A stretch of 64,000 nucleotides of DNA from the NCBI GenBank assembly GCA_964036045.1, contig OZ038399.1, positions 19,117,670 through 19,181,669 of the forward strand, read 5' to 3'. A model generated the notes under the pieces. It did not search any database, was not told the DNA's origin, and saw only the letters and a list, made by a program, of their open reading frames with translations. Both the position numbers and the translations under genes were made by a program. Shown here in pieces: positions 30,983 through 44,660 of this stretch. Source of the stretch: Eutreptiella sp. 'Long Island Sound 2002'. Taxonomy: Eukaryota; Euglenozoa; Euglenophyceae; Eutreptiales; Eutreptiaceae. Numbering within the stretch: the stretch's first letter is position 1; each line of letters begins with the position of its first letter.

Positions 30983-33580
30983 AGCATGATGCAGCTTGTT
31001 CTGGCCAGAGGGTTGAGTGGTCGAGATATGGGCAATACCAATTTGAAATGGGCATTGTGCGGGCACGTACTGTTCAGTTCAACCTGGAAATAGCGTCATT
31101 CGCGTGCAACGGAGCCTGAACCTCACATTTGCACACACGTGCAAATTCGGGCAAATTCTCTGCTACACGTGCGACGTGGTTCGTATGGTACGCGAACAGC
31201 ATGATGCACCTTGTTTTGACCAGGGGGTTGAGTGGTCGAGATATGGGCAATACCAATTTGGAATGGTCATTGTGCGGGCACGCACTGTTCAGTTCAACCT
31301 GAAAATAGCGTCCTTCACGTGCAAGGGAGCCTAAACCTCACATTTGCACACACGGGCAAATTCGGGCAAATTCTCTGCTACATGTGCGGGGTGGTTCGTA
31401 TGGTACACGAACATCATGATGCACCTTGTTTTGACCAGGGGGTTGAGTGGTCGAGATATGGGCAATACCAATTTGGAATGGTCATTGTGCGGGCACGCAC
31501 TGTTCAGTTCAACCTGAAAATAACGTCCTTCACGTGCAAGGGAGCCTAAACCTCACATTCGCAAACACCGGCAGATTGGGGCGAATTCTCTGCTACACGT
31601 GCGACGTGGTTCGTATGGTACACGAACAGCATGATGCAGCTTGTTCTGGCCGGAGGGTTGAGTGGTTGTGATATGGGCAATACCAATTTGAAATGGGCAT
31701 TATGCGGGCACGTACTGTGAAGTTCAACCTGAAAATAGCGTCATTCGCGTGCAAGGGAGCCTAAAGCCCAGATTTGCGCACACGGGCAAATTCGGGCAAA
31801 TTCTCTGCTACACGTGCGATGTGGTTCGTATGGTACACGAACAACATGCTGCAGCTTGTTCTGGCCAGAGGGTTAAGTGGTCGAGATATGGGCAATACCA
31901 ATTTGAAATGGTCATTGTGCGGGCACGCACTGTGAAGTTCAACCTGAAAATAGCGTCCTTCACGTGCAAGGGAGCCTAAACCGCACATTTGCACACACGG
32001 GCAAATTCGGGCAAATTCTCTGCTACACGTGCGACGTGGTTCGTATGGTACACGAATAGCATGATGCAGCTTGTTCTGGCCTGAGGGTTGAGTGGTCGAG
32101 ATATGGGCAATACCAATTTGAAATGGGCATTGTGCGGGCGCATACTGTTCAGTTCGACCTGAAAATAGCGTCATTCGCGTGCAAGGGAGCCTAAGCCGCA
32201 CATTTCCACACACGGGCGAATTGGGACAAATTCTCTGCTACACGTGCGACGTGGTTCGTATGGTACACGAATAGCATGATGCAGCTTGTTCTGGCCAGAG
32301 GGTTGAGTGGTCGAGATATGGGCAATACCAATTTGAAATGGGCATTGTGCGGGCACGTACTGTTCAGTTCAACCTGGAAATAGCGTCATTCGCGTGCAAC
32401 GGAGCCTGAACCTCACATTTGCACACACGTGCAAATTCGGGCAAATTCTCTGCTACACGTGCGACGTGGTTCGTATGGTACGCGAACAGCATGATGCACC
32501 TTGTTTTGACCAGGGGGTTGAGTGGTCGAGATATGGGCAATACCAATTTGGAATGGTCATTGTGCGGGCACGCACTGTTCAGTTCAACCTGAAAATAGCG
32601 TCCTTCACGTGCAAGGGAGCCTAAACCTCACATTTGCACACACGGGCAAATTCGGGCAAATTCTCTGCTACATGTGCGGGGTGGTTCGTATGGTACACGA
32701 ACATCATGATGCACCTTGTTTTGACCAGGGGGTTGAGTGGTCGAGATATGGGCAATACCAATTTGGAATGGTCATTGTGCGGGCACGCACTGTTCAGTTC
32801 AACCTGAAAATAACGTCCTTCACGTGCAAGGGAGCCTAAACCTCACATTCGCAAACACCGGCAGATTGGGGCGAATTCTCTGCTACACGTGCGACGTGGT
32901 TCGTATGGTACACGAACAGCATGATGCAGCTTGTTCTGGCCGGAGGGTTGAGTGGTTGTGATATGGGCAATACCAATTTGAAATGGGCATTATGCGGGCA
33001 CGTACTGTGAAGTTCAACCTGAAAATAGCGTCATTCGCGTGCAAGGGAGCCTAAAGCCCAGATTTGCGCACACGGGCAAATTCGGGCAAATTCTCTGCTA
33101 CACGTGCGATGTGGTTCGTATGGTACACGAACAACATGCTGCAGCTTGTTCTGGCCAGAGGGTTAAGTGGTCGAGATATGGGCAATACCAATTTGAAATG
33201 GTCATTGTGCGGGCACGCACTGTGAAGTTCAACCTGAAAATAGCGTCCTTCACGTGCAAGGGAGCCTAAACCGCACATTTGCACACACGGGCAAATTCGG
33301 GCAAATTCTCTGCTACACGTGCGACGTGGTTCGTATGGTACACGAATAGCATGATGCAGCTTGTTCTGGCCTGAGGGTTGAGTGGTCGAGATATGGGCAA
33401 TACCAATTTGAAATGGGCATTGTGCGGGCGCATACTGTTCAGTTCGACCTGAAAATAGCGTCATTCGCGTGCAAGGGAGCCTAAGCCGCACATTTCCACA
33501 CACGGGCGAATTGGGACAAATTCTCTGCTACACGTGCGACGTGGTTCGTATGGTACACGAATAGCATGATGCAGCTTGTT
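30983..33580. repeat. Tandem 6-monomer (1290-bp) duplication, apparently identical
   Basis: 30983-32290 and 32273-33580 align at exactly 1290 bp, and I found no difference. Shared rare variants include 'aataacgtccttcac', 'cattcgcaaacaccggcag', 'gggcattatgcggg' and 'gttctggcctgaggg'. The match begins and ends inside a monomer near the 'agcatgatgcagcttgtt' segment, which places the exchange points there. Confidence 0.88.
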
Positions 33581-36500
33581 GTGGCCAGAGGGTTGAGTGG
33601 TCGCGATATGGGCAACACCAATTTGAAATGGGCATTGTGCGGGCACGTACTGTTCAGTTCAACCTGAAAATAGCGTCACTCGTGTGCAAGGGAGCCTGAA
33701 CCTCACATTTGCACACACGGGCAAATTCGGGCAAATTCTCTGCTACACGTGCGGGCTGGTTCGTATGGTACACGAATAGCATGATGCAGCTTGTTGTGGC
33801 CAGAGGGTTGAGTGGTTGAGATATGGGCAATACCAAATTGAAACGGCCATTGCGCGGGCACGTACTGTTCAGTTCAACCCGAAAAGAGCGTCATTCGCGT
33901 GCAAGGGAGCCTGAACCTCACATTTGCGCACACGGGCAAATTCGGGCAAATTCTCTGCTACACGTGCGGGCTGGTTCGTATGGTACACGAACATCATGAT
34001 GCACCTTGTTTTGACCAGGGGGTTGAGTGGTCGACATATGGGCAATACCAATTTGGAATGGGCATTGTGCGGGCACGTACTGTGAAGTTCAACCTGAACG
34101 TAGCGTCGTTCACCTGCAAGGGAGCCTAAACCTCACATTTGCACACACGGGCAGATTCGGGCAAATTCTCTGCTACACGTGCGACGTGGTTCCTATGGTA
34201 CACGAACATCATGATGCAGCCTTGTCTGGCCTGAGGATTGAGTGGTCGAGATATGGGCAGTACCAATTTGAAATGGGCATTGTGCGGGCGCATACTGTTC
34301 AGTTCGACCTGAAAATAGCGTCCTTCGCGTGCCGGGGAGCCTAAGCCGCACATTTCCACACACGGGCGAATTGGGACAAATTCTCTGCTACAGGTGCGAC
34401 GTGGTTCGTATGGTACACTAACAGCATGATGCAGATTGTTCTGGCCAGAGGGTTGAGTGGTCGAGATATGGGCAATACCAATTTGAAATGGGCATTGTGC
34501 GGGCACGTACTGTTCAGTTCAACCTGGAAATAGCGACATTCGCGTGCAACGGAGCCTAAAGCTCACATTTGCACACACGGGCAAATTCGGGCAAATTCTC
34601 TGCTATACGTGCGACGTGGTTCGTATGGTACACTAACAGCATGATGCAGCTTGTTCTGGCCAGAGGGTTGAGTGGTCGTGATATGGGCAATACCCATTTG
34701 AAATGGGCATTGTGCGGGCACGTACTGGTCAGTTCAACCTGGAAATAGCGTCATTCGCGTGCAACAGAGCCTGAACCTCACATTTGCACACACGTGCAAA
34801 TTCGGGCAAATTCTCTGCTACACGTGCGACGTGGTTCGTATGGTACGCGAACAGCATGATGCACCTTGTTCTGGCCGGAGGGTTGAGTGGTTGTGATATG
34901 GGCAATACCAATTTGAAATGGGCATTGTGCGGGCACGTACTGTTCAGTTCAACCTGGAAATAGCGTCATTCGCGTGCAACGGAGCCTGAACCTCACATTT
35001 GCACACACGTGCAAATTCGGGCAAATTCTCTGCTACACGTGCGACGTGGTTCGTATGGTACGCGAACAGCATGATGCACCTTGTTCTGGCCGGAGGGTTG
35101 AGTGGTTGTGATATGGGCAATACCAATTTGAAATGGGCATTGTGCGGGCACGTACTGTTCAGTTCAACCTGGAAATAGCGTCATTCGCGTGCAACGGAGC
35201 CTGAACCTCACATTTGCACACACGTGCAAATTCGGGCAAATTCTCTGCTACACGTGCGACGTGGTTCGTATGGTACGCGAACAGCATGATGCACCTTGTT
35301 CTGGCCGGAGGGTTGAGTGCTTGTGATATGGGCAATACCAATTTGAAATGGGCATTGTGCGGGCACGTACTGTTCAGTTCAACCTGGAAATAGCGTCATT
35401 CGCGTGCAACGGAGCCTGAACCTCACATTTGCACACACGTGCAAATTCGGGCAAATTCTCTGCTACACGTGCGACGTGGTTCGTATGGTACCCGAACAGC
35501 ATGATGCACCTTGTTCTGGCCGGAGGGTTGAGTGGTTGTGATATGGGCAATACCAATTTGAAATGGGCATTGTGCGGGCACGTACTATTCAGTTCAACCT
35601 GAAAATAGCGTCCTTCGCGTGCAAGGGAGCCTAAACCTCACATTTGCACACACGGGCAAATTCGGGCAAATTCTCTGCTACATGTGCGAGGTGGTTCGTA
35701 TGGTACACGAACAGCATGATGCAGCTTGTTCTGGCCGGAGGGTTGAGTGGTTGTGATATGGGCAATACCAATTTGGAATGGTCATTGTGCGGGCACGTAC
35801 TGTTCAGTTCAACCTGAAAATAGCGTCCTTCACGTGCAAGGGAGCCTAAAGCCCAGATTTGCGCACACGGGCAAATTCGGGCAGATTCTCTGCTACACGT
35901 GCGACGTGGTTCGTATGGTACACGAACAGCATGATGCAGGTTGTTCTGGCCAGAGGGTTGAGTGGTCGCGATATGGGCAATACCAATTTGGAATGGTCAT
36001 TGTGCGGGCACGCACTGTTCAGTTCAAGCTGAAAATAGCGTCCTTCACGTGCAAGGGAGCCTAAACCTCACATATGCACACACGGGCAAATTCGGGCAGA
36101 TTCTCTGCTACACGTGCGACGTGGTTCGTATGGTACACGAGCAGCATGATGCAGCTTGTTCTGGCCGGAGGGTTGAGTGGTCGAGATATGGGCAATACCA
36201 ATTTGGAATGGTCATTGTGCGGGCACGCACTGTTCAGTTCAACCTGAAAATAGCGTCCTTCACGTGCAAGGGAGCCTAAACCTCACATTTGCACACACGG
36301 CCAAATTCGGGCAAATTCTCTGCTACATGTGCGAGGTGGTTCGTATGGTACATGAACATCATCATGCACCTTGTTTTGACCAGGGGGTTGAGTGGTCGAG
36401 ATATGGGCAATACCAATTTGAAATCGGCATTGTGCGGGCACGTACTGTTCAGATCACCCTGAAAATGGCGTCACTCGTGTGCAAGGGAGCCTGAACCTCA

Positions 36501-39273
36501 CATTTGCACACACGGGCAAATTCGGGCAAATTCTCTGCTACATGTGCGAGGTGGTTCGTATGGTACACGAACATCATGATGCACCTTGTTTTGACCAGAG
36601 GGTTGAGTGGTCGAGATATGGGCAATACCAATTTGAAATGGTCATTGTGCGGGCACGCACTGTTCAGTTCAACCTGAAAATAGCGTCCTTCACGTGCAAG
36701 GGAGCCTAAACCTCACATTTGCACACACGGGCAAATTCGGGCAAAGTCTCTGCTACACGTGCGACGTGGTTCATATGGTACACGAATAGCATGATGCAGC
36801 TTGTTCTGGCCAGAGGGTTGAGTGGTTGTGATATGGGCAATACCAATTTGAAATGGTCATTGTGCGGGCACGCACTGTTCAGTTCAACCTGAAAATAGCG
36901 TCCTTCGCGTGCAAGGGAGCCTAAACCTCACATTTGCACACACGGGCAAATTCGGGCAAATTCTCTGCTACACATGCGACGTGGTTCGTATGGTACACGA
37001 ACAGCATGATGCAGCTTGTTCTGGCCAGAGGGTTGAGTGGTCGAGATATGGGCAATACCAATTTGGAATGGTCATTGTGCGGGCACGCACTGTTCAGTTC
37101 AACCTGAAAATAGCGTCCTTCACGTGCAAGGGAGCCTAAACCTCACATTTGCACACACGGGCAAATTCGGGCAAATTCTCTGCTACACGTGCGACGTGGT
37201 TCGTATGGTACACGAACAGCATGATGCAGCTTGTTCTGGCCGGAGGGTTGAGTGGTTGTGATATGGGCAATACCAATTTGAAATGGTCATTGTGCGGGCA
37301 CGCACTGTTCAGTTCAACCTGAAAATAGCGTCCTTCGCGTGCAAGGGAGCCTAAACCTCACATTTGCACACACGGGCAAATTCGGGCAAATTCTCTGCTA
37401 CACATGCGACGTGGTTCGTATGGTACACGAACAGCATGATGCACCTTGTTGTGGCCGGAGGGTTGAGTGGTTGTGATATGGGCAATACCAATTTGGAATG
37501 GTCATTGTGCGGGCACGCACTGTTCAGTTCAACCTGAAAATAGCGTCCTTCACGTGCAAGGGAGCCTAAACCTCACATTTGCACACACGGGCAAATTCGG
37601 GCAAATTCTCTGCTACATGTGCGAGGTGGTTCGTATGGTACATGAACATCATCATGCACCTTGTTTTGACCAGGGGGTTGAGTGGTCGAGATATGGGCAA
37701 CACCAATTTGAAATGGGCATTGTGCGGGCACGTACTGTTCACTTCAACCTGAAAATAGCGTCACTCGTGTGCAAGGGAGCCTGAACCTCACATTTGCACA
37801 CACGGGCAAATTCGGGCAAATTCTCTGCTACATGTGCGAGGTGGTTCATATGGTACACGAACATCATGATGCACCTTGTTTTGACCAGAGGGTTGAGTGG
37901 TCGAGATATGGGCAATACCAATTTGGAATGGTCATTGTGCGGGCACGCACTGTTCAGTTCAACCTGAAAATAGCGTCCTTCACGTGCAAGGGAGCCTAAA
38001 CCTCACATTTGCACACACGGGCAAATTCGGGCAAATTCTCTGCTATACGTGCGACGTGGTTCGTATGGTACACGAACAGCATGATGCAGCTTGTTCTGGC
38101 CGGAGGGTTGAGTGGTTGTGATATGGGCAATACCAATTTGAAATGGGCATTGTGCGGGCACGCACTGTTCAGTTCAACCTGAAAATAGCGTCCTTCACGT
38201 GCAAGGGAGCCTGAACCTCACATTTGCACACACGGGCAAATTCGGGCAAATTCTCTGCTACATGTGCGAGGTGGTTCGTATGGTACATGAACATCATCAT
38301 GCACCTTGTTTTGACCAGGGGGTTGAGTGGTCGAGATATGGGCAACAACAATTTGAAATGGGCATTGTGCGGGCACGTACTGTTCAGTTCAACCTGAGAA
38401 TAGCGTCACTCGTGTGCAAGGGAGCCTGAACCTCACATTTGCACACACGGGCAAATTCGGGCAAATTCTCTGCTACATGTGCGAGGTGGTTCGTATGGTA
38501 CACGAACATCATGATGCACCTTGTTTTGACCAGGGGGTTGAGTGGTCGAGATATGGGCAATACCAATTTGAAATCGGCATTGTGCGGGCACGTACTGTTC
38601 GGTTCAACCTGGAAATAAGGTTATTCGCGTGCAAGGGAGCCTGAACCTCACATTTGCGCACACGGGCAAATTCGGGCAAATTCTCTGCTACACGTGCGGG
38701 GTGGTTCGTATGGTACACGAACATCATGATGCACCTTGTTTTGGCCAGAGGGTTGGGTGGTCGAGATATGGGCAATACCAATTTGAAATGGTCATTGTGC
38801 GGGCACGTACTGTTCAGTTCAACCTGAAAATAGCGTCATTCGCGTGCAAGGGAGCCCAAACCTCACATTTGCACACACGGGCAAATTCGGGCAAATTCTC
38901 TGCTACACGTGCGACCTGGTTCATATGGTACACGAACAGCATGATGCATCTTGTTCTGGCCCGAGGGTTGAGTGGTTGAGATATGGGCAATACCAATTTG
39001 AAATCGGCATTGTGCGGGCACGTACTGTTCGGTTCAACCTGGAAATAAGGTTATTCGCGTGCAAGGGAGCCTGAACCTCACATTTGCGCACACGGGCAAA
39101 TTCGGGCAAATTCTCTGCTACACGTGCGGGGTGGTTCGTATGGTACACGAACATCATGATGCACCTTGTTTTGGCCGGAGGGTTGAGTGGTTGTGATATG
39201 GGCAATACCAATTTGAAATGGGCATTGTGCGGGCACGTACTGTTCAGTTCAACCTGAAAATAGCGTCATTCGC

Positions 39274-42200
39274 GTGCAAGGGAGCCTAAAGCCCAGATTT
39301 GCGCACACGGGCAAATTTGGGCAAATTCTCCGCTACACGTGCGATGTGGTTCGTATGGTACACGAACAACATGCTGCAGCTTGTTCTGGCCAGAGGGTTA
39401 AGTGGTCGAGATATGGGCAATACCAATTTGAAATCGGCATTGTGCGGGCACGTACTGTTCGGTTCAACCTGGAAATAAGGTTATTCGCGTGCAAGGGAGC
39501 CTAAACCTCACATTTGCGCACACGGGCAAATTCGGGCAAATTCTCTGCTACATGTGCGAGGTGGTTCGTATGGTACACGAACATCATGATGCACCTTGTT
39601 TTGACCAGGGGGTTGAGTGGTCGAGATATGGGCAATACCAATTTGGAATGGTCATTGTGCGGGCACGCACTGTTCAGTTCAACCTGAAAATAGCGTCCTT
39701 CAGGTGCAAGGAGCCTAAACCTCACATTTGCACACACGGGCAAATTCGGGCAAATTCTCTGCTATACGTGCGACGTGGTTCGTATGGTACACGAACAGCA
39801 TGATGCAGCTTGTTCTGGCCGGAGGGTTGAGTGGTTGTGATACGGGCAATACCAATTTGAAATGGGCATTGTGCGGGCACGTACTGTTCAGTTCAACCTG
39901 AAAATGAGGTTATTCGCGTGCAAGGGAGCCTGAACCTCACATTTGCGCACCCGGGCAAATTCGGGCAAATTCTCTGCTACACGTGCGGGGTGGTTCGTAT
40001 GGTACACGAACATCATGATGCACCTTGTTTTGGCCAGAGGGTTGAGTGGTCGAGATATGGGCAATACCAATTTGAAATGGTCATTGTGCGGGCACGCACT
40101 GTTCGGTTCAACCTGAAAATAGCGTCCTTAGCGTGCCGGGGAGCCTAAGCCGCACATTTCCACACACGGGCGAATTCGGGCAAATTCTCTGCTACATGTG
40201 CGAGGTGGTTCGTATGGTACACGAACATCATGATGCAGCTTGTTTTGACCAGGGGGTTGAGTGGTCGAGATATGGGCAATACCAATTTGGAATGGTCATT
40301 GTGCGGGCACGCACTGTTCAATTCAATCTGAAAATAGCGTCCTTCACGTGCAAGGGAGCCTAAAGCCCACATTTGCGCACACGGGCAAATTCGGGCAAAT
40401 TCTCTGCTGCACGTGCGATGTGGTTCGTATGGTACACGAACAACATGCTGCAGCTTGTTCTGGCCAGAGGGTTAAGTGGTCGAGATATGGGCAATACCAA
40501 TTTGAAATCGGCATTGTGCGGGCACGTACTGTTCGGTTCAACCTGGAAATAAGGTTATTCGCGTGCAAGGGAGCCTGAACCTCACATTTGCACGCACGGG
40601 CAAATTCGGGCCAATTCTCTGCTACACGTGCGACCTGGTTCATATGGTACACGAACAGCATGATGCAGCTTGTTCTGGCCCGAGGGTTGAGTGGTCGAGA
40701 TATGGGCAATACCAATTTGAAATCGGCATTGTGCGGGCACGTACTGTTCGGTTCAACCTGGAAATAAGGTTATTCGCGTGCAAGGGAGCCTGAACCTCAC
40801 ATTTGCGCCCACGGGCAAATTCGGGCAAATTCTCTGCTGCACGTGCGGGGTGGTTCGTATGGTACACGAACATCATGATGCACCTTGTTTTGGCCGGAGG
40901 GTTGAGTGGTTGTGATATGGGCAATACCAATTTGAAATGGGCATTGTGCGGGCACGTACTGTTCAGTTCAACCTGAAAATAGCGCCATTCGCGTGCAAGG
41001 GAGCCTAAAGCCCAGATTTGCGCACACGGGCAAATTCGGGCAAATTCTCTGCTACATGTGCGATGTGGTTCGTATGGTACACGAACAACATGCTGCAGCT
41101 TGTTCTGGCCAGAGGGTTAAGTGGTCGAGATATGGGCAATACCAATTTGAAATCGGCATTGTGCGGGCACGTACTGTTCGGTTCAACCTGGAAATAAGGT
41201 TATTCGCGTGCAAGGGAGCCTGAACCTCACATTTGCGCACACGGGCAAATTCGGGCAAATTCTCTGCTACATGTGCGAGCTGGTTCGTATGGTACACGAA
41301 CATCATGATGCACCTTGTTTTGACCAGGGGGTTGAGTGGTCGAGATATGGGCAATACCAATTTGGAATGGTCATTGTGCGGGCACGCACTGTTCAGTTCA
41401 ACCTGAAAATAGCGTCCTTCACGTGCAAGGGAGCCTAAACCTCACATTTGCACACACGGGCAAATTCGGGCAAATTCTCTGCTATACGTGCGACGTGGTT
41501 CGTATGGTACACGAACAGCATGATGCAGCTTGTTCTGGCCGGAGGGTTGAGTGGTTGTGATATGGGCAATACCAATTTGAAATGGGCATTGTGCGGGCAC
41601 GTACTGTGAAGGTCCAACCTGAAAATGAGGTTATTCGCGTGCAAGGGAGCCTGAACCTCACATTTGCGCACACGGGCAAATTCGGGCAAATTCTCTGCTA
41701 CACGTGCGGGGTGGTTCGTATGGTACACGAACATCATGATGCACCTTGTTTTGGCCAGAGGGTTGAGTGGTCGAGATATGGGCAATACCAATTTGAAATG
41801 GTCATTGTGCGGGCACGCACTGTTCAGTTCAACTTGAAAATAGCGTCCTTCGCGTGCCGGGGAGCCTAAGCCGCACATTTCCACACACGGGCGAATTCGG
41901 GCAAATTCTCTGCTACATGTGCGAGGTGGTTCGTATGGTACACGAACATCATGATGCACCTTGTTTTGACCAGGGGGTTGAGTGGTCGAGATATGGGCAA
42001 TACCAATTTGGAATGGTCATTGTGCGGGCACGCACTGTTCAATTCAACCTGAAAATAGCGTCCTTCAGGTGCAAGGGAGCCTAAACCTCACATTTGCACA
42101 CACGGGCAAATTCGGGCAAATTCTCCGCTACACGTGCGATGTGGTTCGTATGGTACACGAACAACATGCTGCAGCTTGTTCTGGCCAGAGGGTTAAGTGG

Positions 42201-44660
42201 TCGAGATATGGGCAATACCAATTTGAAATGGGCATTGTGCGGGCACGTACTGTTCGGTTCAACCTGGAAATAAGGTTATTCGCGTGCAACGGAGCCTGAA
42301 CCTCACATTTGCGCACACGGGCAAATTCGGGCAAACTCTCTGCTACACGTGCGGGGTGGCTCGTATGGTACACGAACATCATGATGCACCTTGTTTTGGC
42401 CAGAGGGTTGGGTGGTCGAGATATGGGCAATACCAATTTGAAATGGTCATTGTGCGGGCACGCACTGTTCAGTTCAACCTGAAAATAGCGTCCTTCACGT
42501 GCAAGGGAGCCCAAACCTCACATTTGCACACACGGGCAAATTCGGGCAAATTCTCTGCTACACGTGCGACCTGGTTCATATGGTACACGAACAGCATGAT
42601 GCAGCTTGTTCTGGCCCGAGGGTTCAGTGGTCGAGATATGGGCAATACCAATTTGAAATGGGCATTGTGCGGGCTCGTTCTGTGAATTTCAACCTGAAAA
42701 TAGCGTCATTCGCGTGCAAGGGAGCCTAAAGCCCAGATTTGCGCACACGGGCAAATTTGGGCAAATTCTCTGCTACACGTGCGATGTGGTTCGTATGGTA
42801 CACGAACAACATGCTGCAGCTTGTTCTGGCCAGAGGGTTACGTGGTCGAGATATGGGCAATACCAATTTGAAATCGGCATTGTGCGGGCACGTACTGTTC
42901 GGTTCAACCTGGAAATAAGGTTATTCGCGTGCAAGGGAGCCTGAACCTCACATTTGCGCACACGGGCAAATTCGGGCAAATTCTCTGCTACATGTGCGAG
43001 GTGGTTCGTATGGTACACGAACATCATGATGCACCTTGTTTTGACCAGGGGGTTGAGTGGTCGAGATATGGGCAATACCAATTTGGAATGGTCATTGTGC
43101 GGGCACGCACTGTTCAGTTCAACCTGAAAATAGCGTCCTTCACGTGCAAGGGAGCCTAAACCTCACATTTGCACACACGGGCAAATTCGGGCAAATTCTC
43201 TGCTATACGTGCGACGTGGTTCGTATGGTACACGAACAGCATGATGCAGCTTGTTCTGGCCGGAGGGTTGAGTGGTTGTGATATGGGCAATACCAATTTG
43301 GAATGGGCATTGTGCGGGCACGTACTGTGAAGTTCAACCTGAAAATGAGGTTATTCGCGTGCAAGGGAGCCTGAACCTCACATTTGCGCACACGGGCAAA
43401 TTCGGGCAAATTCTCTGCTACACGTGCGGGGTGGTTCGTATGGTACACGAACATCATGATGCACCTTGTTTTGGCCAGAGGGTTGAGTGGTCGAGATATG
43501 GGCAATACCAATTTGAAATGGTCATTGTGCGGGCACGCACTGTTCAGTTCAACCTGAAAATAGCGTCCTTCGCGTGCCGGGGAGCCTAAGCCGCACATTT
43601 CCACACACGGGCGAATTCGGGCAAATTCTCTGCTACATGTGCGAGGTGGTTCGTATGGTACACGAACATCATGATGCACCTTGTTTTGACCAGGGGGTTG
43701 AGTGGTCGAGATATGGGCAATACCAATTTGGAATGGTCATTGTGCGGGCACGCACTGTTCAATTCAACCTGAAAATAGCGTCCTTCGCGTGCAAGGGAGC
43801 CTAAACCTCACATTTGCACACACGGGCAAATTCGGGCAAATTCTCTGCTACACGTGCGATGTGGTTCGTATGGTACACGAACAACATGCTGCAGCTTGTT
43901 TTGACCAGGGGGTTGAGTGGTCGAGATATGGGAAATACCAATTTGAAATCGGCATTGTGCGGGCACGTACTGTTCGGTTCAACCTGGAAATAAGGTTATT
44001 CGCGTGCAAGGGAGCCTGAACCTCACATTTGCGCACACGGGCAAATTCGGGCAAATTCTCTGCTACACGTGCGGGGTGGCTCGTATGGTACACGAACATC
44101 ATGATGCACCTTGTTTTGGCCAGAGGGTTGGGTGGTCGAGATATGGGCAATACCAATTTGAAATGGTCATTGTGCGGGCACGCACTGTTCAGTTCAACCT
44201 GAAAATAGCGTCCTTCACGTGCAAGGGAGCCCAAACCTCACATTTGCACACACGGGCAAATTCGGGCAAATTCTCTGCTACACGTGCGACCTGGTTCATA
44301 TGGTACACGAACAGCATGATGCAGCTTGTTCTGGCCCGAGGGTTGAGTGGTCGAGATATGGGCAATACCAATTTGAAATGGGCATTGTGCGGGCACGTTC
44401 TGTGAAGTTCAACCTGAAAATAGCGTCATTCGCGTGCAAGGGAGCCTAAAGCCCAGATTTGCGCACACGGGCAAATTTGGGCAAATTCTCTGCTACACGT
44501 GCGATGTGGTTCGTATGGTACACGAACAACATGCTGCAGCTTGTTCTGGCCAGAGGGTTAAGTGGTCGAGATATGGGCAATACCAATTTGAAATGGGCAT
44601 TGTGCGGGCACGTACTGTTCGGTTCAACCTGGAAATAAGGTTATTCGCGTGCAAGGGAGC
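39274..44660. repeat. 8-monomer (1720-bp) higher-order repeat, about three units
   Basis: Monomers at 39274, 40993, 42714 and 44434 correspond, with spacings of 1719, 1721 and 1720 bp. The 1-bp deviations come from a lost G near 39712 and an extra base near 41612. Marks are 'gcgtgccggggagcctaagc' followed by 'cacatttccacacacgggcg' (40133, 41854, 43574), 'gcgacctggttcatatgg' and 'ggcccgagggtt'. Confidence 0.78.
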
